Assembly (NCBI GenBank): GCA_007116535.1
Contig: SKIG01000002.1
Coordinates: 1-7,090, forward strand
Direction of reading: 5' to 3'
Origin: Psychroflexus sp.
Lineage (GTDB): Bacteria; Bacteroidota; Bacteroidia; Flavobacteriales; Flavobacteriaceae
Length of the DNA: 7,090 nucleotides
How positions within the stretch are numbered: the first letter of the stretch is position 1; each line of letters begins with the position of its first letter. The notes under the pieces were generated by a model. It had not been told where the DNA came from. It saw nothing but the letters and a program-made list of their open reading frames with translations, and did no database searches. The translations under genes and the position numbers were made by a program. This document shows positions 1 to 5,219 of this stretch, piece by piece.

Positions 1-1
1 A

Positions 2-3000
2 AACAACAAACAACTTTCACCTAAAATTCACCTTACTTCATTTGTAGGTTCAGGGTTTTCATTAGTCGTTTCCTCTTTTTTTAAAAAAACTGACAAACCA
101 CTAGTAATTATTCTAAACGACAAAGAAGAGGCGGGTTATTACTTGAATGACTTGGAGCATCTGATTAATGACAAGCAAGTTTTATTCTATCCTGCAAGCT
201 ACCGAAGACCATACCAAATAGAGGAGACAGACAATGCCAATATTCTTTTGCGTTCAGAAGTGTTGAATCGTCTAAATGCCAAAAAGAAACCTTCTGTAAT
301 TCTTACTTATCCCGAGGCTTTAGTCGAAAAAGTAGTCACTAAAAAAGTGCTTGATCAAAAAACCCTAAAACTAAGTGTAGGCGAAGAAGTTTCCTCAGAT
401 TTTATCAATGAAGTTCTCTTTGAATATCAATTCAAACGAGTAGATTTTGTTTCTGAACCAGGCGAGTTCTCTATGCGAGGAGGAATTATAGATGTGTTTT
501 CTTACAGTAACGACCAGCCTTATCGAGTAGAGTTTTTCGGAGATGAAGTAGATAGCATACGTTGCTTTGATGTGGAAACACAACTTTCAACAACTACAAA
601 GAAAAAAGTTAGCATCATGCCGAATATGGAATCAAAATCTAGTACCGAAATTCGGGAAAGTTTTTTGTCGTACATCAAGTCCGAAACACATATTCTAGTA
701 AAAGATGCTCATTTTGTAAAAAGTCAACTAAATGAGCTTTTTGGTCGTGCACAGAAAGCTTATAGCGAACTAAATAAAGAAATCAAGCACGCTTCGCCTG
801 AGGATATGTTTCTTACAGGAGAAGTTTTTGTTGAACAATTGACTACATTTTCGGTTACTCAATTTGGCACTAAAGCTTATTTTGAAGATTCCATCAAAAT
901 GGAAGGCAATCAGCATGCGCAACCGAGTTTTAATAAGCAGTTTTCCTTACTTCACGAAAATCTAAATGAACTTCAAGCCAAAGGTTTTCAAACTTGCATC
1001 GCTTGTGTAAGCGAATCTCAAGCAAAGCGATTAAGAGATATTTTTACCGATCAGAATTGGGAGGTGAATTTTTCGACTATTGTCCATCCATTATACCAAG
1101 GCTTTATAGATGAAGACTTGAAGCTTGTTTGTTATACCGATCACCAAGTATTTGAACGTTACCACAAATTCCACCTAAAAAATTCTTTTCACAAAAAACA
1201 GGCGCTTACTCTAAAAGAGTTGACAAGCTTAGAAATAGGGGATTTTGTAACGCACATCGACCACGGCATTGGAAAATTCGCAGGACTTCAAAAGATAGAT
1301 GTTGAAGGAAAAATGCAAGAAGCCATCAAGTTGATTTACGGCGAACGAGATATACTTTATTTGAGCATTCATTCGTTGCATAAAATTTCAAAGTTCAATG
1401 GAAAAGACGGTAAACCACCAAAAATCTATAAGCTTGGAAGCAAAGCATGGAAGGCTTTAAAACAAAAAACTAAAACTAAAGTCAAGCAAATAGCATTTGA
1501 CTTAATCAAATTATATGCAAAGCGAAGGTTAGAAAAAGGCTATGCATTTGCTCCAGATTCATATTTGCAACACGAGTTAGAGGCCTCTTTTATTTATGAA
1601 GATACGCCAGACCAAAGTTCAGCGACAGAAGCTGTCAAAAAAGACATGGAAAGCCAGCAACCAATGGATAGATTAGTATGTGGCGATGTTGGTTTTGGAA
1701 AAACAGAAGTTGCTATTCGAGCTGCTTTCAAAGCGGTTGACAACAGTAAGCAAGTAGCTGTTTTGGTGCCTACGACTATTTTGGCGTTTCAGCATCATCA
1801 GTCTTTTTCAGAGCGTTTAAAAGATTTCCCCGTGCGTGTAGATTACCTCAATCGCTTTCGAACCGCCAAAGAAAAAAGACTGATTTTGGAAGATTTAGAG
1901 CAAGGAAAAATAGACATTATTATAGGGACACACCAATTGGTCAATAAGTCTGTGAAGTTTCAAGATTTAGGACTTTTAGTCATCGACGAAGAGCAAAAAT
2001 TTGGCGTAGCCGTAAAAGACAAGCTAAAGCTAATCAAAGAAAATGTTGATACACTCACGCTTACTGCCACTCCAATCCCAAGGACGTTGCAGTTTTCGTT
2101 GATGGCTGCACGAGATTTATCTACCATCAAAACTCCGCCACCAAATAGATATCCTATTGAAACCCACGTAATCAGATTTTCAGAAGAATTAATTCGAGAC
2201 GGTATTTCTTATGAAGTGCAACGAGGAGGGCAGGTGTTCTTTATTCATAATAGAATTGAAAACATTAAAGAAGTAGCGGGAATGATTCAACGCTTGGTAC
2301 CTAATGCAAAGGTGGGGATTGGTCACGGACAAATGGACGGAAAAAAACTCGAGCAATTAATGTTGAGTTTTATGAATAACGAATTTGACGTATTGGTTGC
2401 TACCACAATTATAGAAAGTGGTCTTGATGTAACCAATGCTAATACAATTTTCATCAATAACGCCAACAATTTTGGTATTTCCGACCTTCATCAGATGCGT
2501 GGTCGAGTAGGGCGAAGCAATAAAAAAGCATTTTGTTACTTAATTACACCACCACCTATTGCCATGACTCCCGATGCAAGAAAGCGAATCGACGCCTTAG
2601 AGCAATTCTCTGACTTAGGAAGTGGCTTTGAAATTGCGATGAAAGACCTTGAAATTCGTGGTGCGGGAGATTTGCTAGGAGGAGAGCAAAGTGGGTTTAT
2701 CAATGAAATCGGATTCGATAACTACCAAAAAATCCTCAATGAAGCCATCGAAGAATTGAAGGAAAACGAATTCAAAGAGCTTTACGAAGAAGAAAATAGT
2801 TCAGCGACGAAGGTTTTTGTAAAAGAAACCCAAATAGATACGGATATAGAAATTTTGTTCCCTGATGACTACATCAACAACATTAAGGAAAGACTGTATT
2901 TATACACCAAACTTAATGAGTTAGAAGAGGAAGAACAACTTCAAGCCTTTGAAGCAGAATTAATTGATCGTTTTGGTCCGTTGCCAACACCAGTTGTAGA

Positions 3001-3289
3001 TTTGTTGGATAGTGTTCGCATCAAGTGGATGGCGAGTAGCATTGGCTTCGAAAGAACTGTGCTAAAGTCAGGAAAAATGATTGCCTATTTTGTTTCAGAC
3101 CAACAATCTGATTATTTCCAAAGTGAAAACTTTAGAAAAGTCATTCAGTATGTGCAACAAAATCCATCTAAAGTAGGAATTAAAGAGAAGCAAACCCGAA
3201 ATGGATTAAAGTTGTTATTTAGTATCAATGAGGCTAAAACAGTTCAAATAGTGAAACAAGTTTTTGAAGATTTATTGCAGGATATGTGA
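2..3289 (+). CDS. mfd: Transcription-repair coupling factor Mfd (5' end cut off)
   Basis: Mfd is a cytoplasmic ATP-driven DNA translocase that dislodges RNA polymerase stalled at lesions and recruits UvrA for nucleotide excision repair. The frame is open from base 2, and residues before the TTG at 143 already read as Mfd, so that TTG is not the start; 1095 residues are visible and probably 15-25 are missing. In visible numbering, a UvrB-like module covers about 1-330. Arg159, Arg175 and Phe179 have the spacing of the UvrA-contacting Arg165, Arg181 and Phe185 of E. coli Mfd. The CarD-like RNA polymerase-interacting domain lies at about 405-470 (IDHGIGKF). The translocase has Walker A GDVGFGKT (561-568), DEEQ (662-665), TATP (688-691) and QMRGRVGR (831-838). 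The hook with LEIRGAGDLLGGEQSG is at 883-898, and the C-terminal TRCF domain starts near 945. No frameshift or missing motif is seen. Confidence 0.98.
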   Translation, partial: NNKQLSPKIHLTSFVGSGFSLVVSSFFKKTDKPLVIILNDKEEAGYYLNDLEHLINDKQVLFYPASYRRPYQIEETDNANILLRSEVLNRLNAKKKPSVILTYPEALVEKVVTKKVLDQKTLKLSVGEEVSSDFINEVLFEYQFKRVDFVSEPGEFSMRGGIIDVFSYSNDQPYRVEFFGDEVDSIRCFDVETQLSTTTKKKVSIMPNMESKSSTEIRESFLSYIKSETHILVKDAHFVKSQLNELFGRAQKAYSELNKEIKHASPEDMFLTGEVFVEQLTTFSVTQFGTKAYFEDSIKMEGNQHAQPSFNKQFSLLHENLNELQAKGFQTCIACVSESQAKRLRDIFTDQNWEVNFSTIVHPLYQGFIDEDLKLVCYTDHQVFERYHKFHLKNSFHKKQALTLKELTSLEIGDFVTHIDHGIGKFAGLQKIDVEGKMQEAIKLIYGERDILYLSIHSLHKISKFNGKDGKPPKIYKLGSKAWKALKQKTKTKVKQIAFDLIKLYAKRRLEKGYAFAPDSYLQHELEASFIYEDTPDQSSATEAVKKDMESQQPMDRLVCGDVGFGKTEVAIRAAFKAVDNSKQVAVLVPTTILAFQHHQSFSERLKDFPVRVDYLNRFRTAKEKRLILEDLEQGKIDIIIGTHQLVNKSVKFQDLGLLVIDEEQKFGVAVKDKLKLIKENVDTLTLTATPIPRTLQFSLMAARDLSTIKTPPPNRYPIETHVIRFSEELIRDGISYEVQRGGQVFFIHNRIENIKEVAGMIQRLVPNAKVGIGHGQMDGKKLEQLMLSFMNNEFDVLVATTIIESGLDVTNANTIFINNANNFGISDLHQMRGRVGRSNKKAFCYLITPPPIAMTPDARKRIDALEQFSDLGSGFEIAMKDLEIRGAGDLLGGEQSGFINEIGFDNYQKILNEAIEELKENEFKELYEEENSSATKVFVKETQIDTDIEILFPDDYINNIKERLYLYTKLNELEEEEQLQAFEAELIDRFGPLPTPVVDLLDSVRIKWMASSIGFERTVLKSGKMIAYFVSDQQSDYFQSENFRKVIQYVQQNPSKVGIKEKQTRNGLKLLFSINEAKTVQIVKQVFEDLLQDM

Positions 3290-3297
3290 TTTTGTGC

Positions 3298-3327
3298 TTG
3301 AATTCTTGATAATAAATCCTATATTTA
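3298..3327 (+). promoter_or_regulatory. Candidate promoter of the 3-hydroxyanthranilate dioxygenase gene
   Basis: TTG (3298-3300) is followed after 19 nt by TATATTTA (3320-3327), which matches the Bacteroidota -7 element TAnnTTTG at every fixed base except the last. The start codon is 21 nt after the -7 element. No terminator is visible after mfd, so read-through from mfd is also possible. The assignment rests on a short degenerate motif in AT-rich DNA. Confidence 0.35.
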
Positions 3328-3348
3328 TACCAACAAAATAGAAGAATA

Positions 3349-3885
3349 ATGAGCATTCAGAGACCATTTAATTTAAATCAATGGATAGAAGAAAATCGGG
3401 ACTTACTCAAGCCTCCGGTTGCTAATAAAAATCTTTACAGAGACGCAGGAGATTATATTGTGATGATTGTCGGGGGACCAAACGCAAGAAAAGATTACCA
3501 CTACAATGAAACAGAAGAGTTGTTTTATCAATTGGAGGGAGAAATAGAAGTACACATTCAAGAAGAAGGCCAAAAAAAGACCATGCAATTAAAAGCAGGA
3601 GATATGTACTTACACCCTGCAAAAGTACCACATTCACCCGTAAGGAAGGAAGGTTCTATTGGTTTAGTAATTGAACGCAAGCGAAATGACTTACCAGGAA
3701 AAGACGGTTTGTTGTGGTTTTGTGACAACTGTAATACTAAGTTGCACGAAGTTTATTTTCCCTTGCATGATGTTGAAAAAGATTTTCTTTCTCATTTCAA
3801 AGATTTTTATGGCAGTTTGGACAAAAGAACCTGCAAAAACTGTGGTACGGTAATGCCTGTGGACAAAAGATTTGTTGGTGAATAA
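3349..3885 (+). CDS. nbaC: 3-hydroxyanthranilate 3,4-dioxygenase
   Basis: This cupin-fold non-haem Fe(II) enzyme opens the ring of 3-hydroxyanthranilate to give 2-amino-3-carboxymuconate semialdehyde. That product feeds either quinolinate and NAD synthesis or further tryptophan breakdown. The 178 residues are a typical bacterial length. Catalytic iron ligands are His51, Glu57 and His95, the same numbers as in the Cupriavidus metallidurans enzyme. Arg47, Arg99 and Glu109 fit the substrate-binding residues. A second, rubredoxin-like iron site is complete with Cys125, Cys128, Cys162 and Cys165, as in bacterial rather than animal enzymes. The ATG at 3349 gives the family's usual N terminus (MSIQRPFNLNQWI); the sequence AGAAGAAT before it is at best a weak ribosome site. 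The gene lies 59 nt after mfd with no other kynurenine-pathway gene in view, so which pathway it serves cannot be told. Confidence 0.95.
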   Translation: MSIQRPFNLNQWIEENRDLLKPPVANKNLYRDAGDYIVMIVGGPNARKDYHYNETEELFYQLEGEIEVHIQEEGQKKTMQLKAGDMYLHPAKVPHSPVRKEGSIGLVIERKRNDLPGKDGLLWFCDNCNTKLHEVYFPLHDVEKDFLSHFKDFYGSLDKRTCKNCGTVMPVDKRFVGE

Positions 3886-3893
3886 TTTTTTTT

Positions 3894-3948
3894 TGAAATT
3901 TATATAATTGATAATTAGCGGGTTAATTATTTGGTCTTGAAAATTTCA
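3894..3948 (+). repeat. Nested AT-rich inverted repeats after the dioxygenase gene
   Basis: The outer arms TGAAATTT (3894-3901) and AAATTTCA (3941-3948) are exact reverse complements. Inside them ATAATTA (3911-3917) and TAATTAT (3924-3930) enclose the loop GCGGGT. A run of nine T (3886-3894) directly follows the stop codon. The structure could act as a weak 3' end for the upstream transcript, but the stems are nearly all A-T and no T run follows the hairpin, so it is not a canonical terminator and chance is possible in such AT-rich DNA. Confidence 0.3.
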
Positions 3949-3966
3949 TCAAAAAGCAAAAAAATA

Positions 3967-3997
3967 TTTGTCAGAATAAAAAACAGCTGTATATTTG
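3967..3997 (+). promoter_or_regulatory. Promoter of the tRNA-Asp gene
   Basis: TTTG (3967-3970) and TATATTTG (3990-3997) are separated by 19 nt. This is an exact match to the Bacteroidota primary sigma-factor consensus TTTG-N19-TAnnTTTG. Transcription should begin around 4001-4005, giving a 5' leader of only about 10-14 nt to be trimmed by RNase P before the mature tRNA end at 4015. The perfect match fits the strong expression expected of a stable RNA gene. Confidence 0.78.
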
Positions 3998-4014
3998 CAC
4001 TCGCATTAAGCAAC

Positions 4015-4088
4015 GGTCTGGTAGTTCAGTTGGTTAGAATACCTGCCTGTCACGCAGGGGGTCGCGAGTTCGAGTCTCGTCCAGACCG
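4015..4088 (+). tRNA. tRNA-Asp (anticodon GTC)
   Basis: The 74-nt sequence folds into a complete cloverleaf. The acceptor arm GGTCTGG (4015-4021) pairs with CCAGACC (4081-4087), followed by discriminator G4088. The D arm carries the usual AGTTGGTTA loop. The anticodon stem CCTGC/GCAGG (4042-4046 with 4054-4058) holds the loop CTGTCAC, whose anticodon GTC is at 4049-4051. The variable loop has 5 nt. The T stem GCGAG/CTCGT encloses TTCGAGT. GTC reads the aspartate codons GAC and GAU, and G at position 73 is the known aspartate discriminator. The 3' CCA is not encoded and must be added by nucleotidyltransferase. It appears to be a single-gene unit with its own promoter and terminator. Confidence 0.98.
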
Positions 4089-4107
4089 CTTTTAAAACGT
4101 TGTGTTG

Positions 4108-4144
4108 TGAGTATGTAAATACTCAGGTTTTAAGTTGTAAAACC
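4108..4144 (+). other. Two adjacent hairpins in the tRNA-Asp 3' trailer
   Basis: The first hairpin is TGAGTAT (4108-4114), loop GTAA, ATACTCA (4119-4125), 7 bp. The second starts at the next base: GGTTTTA (4126-4132), loop AGTTG, TAAAACC (4138-4144), again 7 bp. Neither is followed by a T run. They fill the space between the mature tRNA end and the terminator, so they would be part of the precursor transcript and released when the tRNA is processed. Their role is unknown: they could guide 3' processing or be part of a small RNA. Confidence 0.55.
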
Positions 4145-4147
4145 GCG

Positions 4148-4175
4148 AAGAGCTTTTCTACGGAAAGGCTTTTTT
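4148..4175 (+). terminator. Intrinsic terminator of the tRNA-Asp transcript
   Basis: AGCTTTTC (4151-4158) pairs with GAAAGGCT (4163-4170) across the loop TACG. The closing C-G pair makes this a cUACGg tetraloop of the very stable UNCG class. The stem may extend by a G-T and two A-T pairs into AAG (4148-4150). The six-T run at 4170-4175 begins at the last stem base. Stem, stable loop and U tract together make a good factor-independent terminator on the + strand. Confidence 0.75.
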
Positions 4176-4328
4176 ATTTTACAAAAGTTTGTAATCCTAA
4201 ATGATGGCAAGCTTCACAACCCTTCACTATGACAACAAAAGAAAACTGCAAATCCTATGTAGCTTAATTGGTATTAAAGACTGCCTAAAAAAAGTGTAAA
4301 AATAGGTTTAGCAAATTATGTTTTAGAT
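4176..4328. other. Intergenic stretch with no supported gene
   Basis: This stretch lies between the tRNA terminator and the end of the convergent SPOR gene. It holds a 32-codon reading frame (ATG at 4201, TAA ending at 4299) with no recognisable motif and no visible ribosome site, so I do not call it a gene. It also holds TAGCTTAATTGGTA (4260-4273), which resembles a tRNA D arm, within flanking CCTAT (4254-4258) and ATAGG (4302-4306). No T arm (GGTTCGAATCC-like) is present, so this is at most a degraded tRNA remnant. No promoter is evident. Confidence 0.4.
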
Positions 4329-4362
4329 AGTTGAAAAAGTTACAGTTCTTTACTTTTCAACT
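4329..4362 (-). other. Hairpin over the stop codon of the SPOR gene
   Basis: AGTTGAAAAAGT (4329-4340) and ACTTTTCAACT (4352-4362) are reverse complements apart from one extra A, giving an 11-bp bulged stem around an 11-nt loop. In the minus-strand transcript the 5' arm covers the last sense codons and runs into the TAA stop (4352-4350). No T run follows on the minus strand, so it is not a standard terminator. It could protect the mRNA 3' end or arise partly by chance. Confidence 0.4.
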
Positions 4363-4928
4363 CTTACTCCATCCTTATAGTAGCCAACAAAGGCATCTCT
4401 AAAGCTTAGTCTTCTAACAATCTCTCTTAATTTTTCAGCTTCTTCTTTCGTGTCAAATACTCCTAGGGTGTATAGATTGAAATCTTCAAAATTTGCATTA
4501 TTTATTACAGTATAAGAAGGGGAGCTAAGTCGCATATTAAATTTTTTAAATGCTCCTAATTGAACCGCATAAAATTCACCATCATCTAACGGATGTTTGC
4601 TTTTTGCATGCTCAGCTACTTTGGCTTCAAGCGCAGCGATTTGTGACTCAAAATCGTCTATTTGTGCTTGTTTGACCACAACCTCGTCAGAGGCAATAGG
4701 AGTTTCTAGTTGAAGTAAGTCAGGTTGAATAAAATAAACAGATGTTGCAGCTACAAGTAGTAAAAAGAAAACAACACTCATGACTAAAAATATAGTCTTC
4801 TGATTTTTTTCTCTCCCTGCTTTGTCTTTGACTTCGTTTAAATCATAATTTTTGTCCTTCAATTCGTCTTCTAAATTAACAATTTGTTGGTTTAAATTGT
4901 CGAATTCTTCTTGTGATAATACAGGCAT
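4350..4928 (-). CDS. SPOR-domain, single-pass membrane protein
   Basis: SPOR domains bind peptidoglycan glycan strands stripped of stem peptides, typically at division sites. The 192-residue product has four parts. A charged, probably coiled-coil segment covers about 5-40. One membrane helix lies at 45-67 (TIFLVMSVVFFLLLVAATSV then YFI). A second heptad-like stretch is at 83-110 (QIDDFESQIAALEAKVAEH). A SPOR-like domain covers about 117-190: FYAVQLGAF is the usual first strand, FNLYTLGVFDTKEEAEKLREIV the central strand and helix, and AFVGYYKDGVRV the last strand. No cleavable signal peptide is seen, so the N terminus should be cytoplasmic and the SPOR domain periplasmic. It is transcribed convergently to tRNA-Asp and divergently from the AsmA-like gene. 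The ATG has no clear Shine-Dalgarno sequence, common in Bacteroidota. The family call is good; a role in cell division is inferred. Confidence 0.82.
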   Translation of the reverse strand: MPVLSQEEFDNLNQQIVNLEDELKDKNYDLNEVKDKAGREKNQKTIFLVMSVVFFLLLVAATSVYFIQPDLLQLETPIASDEVVVKQAQIDDFESQIAALEAKVAEHAKSKHPLDDGEFYAVQLGAFKKFNMRLSSPSYTVINNANFEDFNLYTLGVFDTKEEAEKLREIVRRLSFRDAFVGYYKDGVRVEK

Positions 4929-5062
4929 AATTGTTAGTTTTTATTTTTGTATAAATTAAGTAAAAAAATATGAGAACTTAAAAACCAAGCTGTTATTTTT
5001 TGTGATACAAGGAAGATTTTTTTAAACGCTTACATTTTCTTGGCAAGCTTAACAAAAACTTA

Positions 5063-5094
5063 TTGCTAAGAAAAACTTTAAAAGTTTATTTTTG
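5063..5094 (+). promoter_or_regulatory. Candidate promoter of the AsmA-like gene
   Basis: TTG (5063-5065) is followed after 21 nt by TATTTTTG (5087-5094), an exact match to the Bacteroidota -7 element TAnnTTTG. Transcription would start near 5100 and leave a 5' leader of about 120 nt before the ATG at 5220. A second possible -7 element, TAAATTTT (5169-5176), lies nearer the gene but has no TTG at the right distance. The exact -7 match is supportive, but the region is so AT-rich that chance is not excluded. Confidence 0.45.
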
Positions 5095-5136
5095 CTTCAA
5101 TGAAGAATTATTAGGTCTTTAATTAAAACCTTATTG

Positions 5137-5172
5137 TTTATACAAATTTAACTTTTCGAAAAGTTGTATAAA
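5137..5172. repeat. Palindrome with outer inverted repeat in the AsmA leader
   Basis: AACTTTTCGAAAAGTT (5150-5165) is a perfect 16-bp palindrome. Just outside, TTTATAC (5137-5143) and GTATAAA (5166-5172) are also exact reverse complements, with AAATTT (5144-5149) on the left side only. As RNA this could form a long bulged hairpin; as DNA it could be the site of a dimeric regulator. It lies 47 nt before the AsmA-like start and downstream of the candidate promoter. No T run follows at the spacing of a terminator. Confidence 0.55.
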
Positions 5173-5219
5173 TTTTTGAAAATAAATACCATATCAACCA
5201 TTAAACACCTATTTAAGAC

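Noticed and set aside
143..145. TTG as the start codon of mfd
   Set aside because: The frame is open from base 2, and the 47 codons before the TTG already encode Mfd-like sequence, for example LVIILNDKEEAGYYLNDLE running through it.
395..583. Minus-strand reading frame inside mfd
   Set aside because: It lies wholly within a strongly conserved gene and its product shows no protein-like pattern.
3403..3637. Two minus-strand reading frames inside the dioxygenase gene
   Set aside because: They are antisense shadows of a gene with all catalytic residues; their hydrophobic look comes from the antisense of polar codons.
3671..3853. Second + strand reading frame overlapping the dioxygenase gene
   Set aside because: It is an out-of-frame shadow of the segment that encodes the conserved Cys125 to Cys165 iron site.
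4069..4088. tRNA-Asp 3' end as an attachment site for an integrated element
   Set aside because: No second copy of the tRNA 3' end and no integrase or phage-like gene is visible in the window.
4201..4299. 32-codon reading frame between the tRNA terminator and the SPOR gene
   Set aside because: It has no ribosome site, promoter or recognisable motif, and a frame this short is expected by chance.
5071..5093. AAACTTT / AAAGTTT followed by T5 as a + strand terminator
   Set aside because: The stem is only about 5 A-T-rich pairs and no + strand gene lies directly upstream; the T run is better explained as part of the -7 promoter element.
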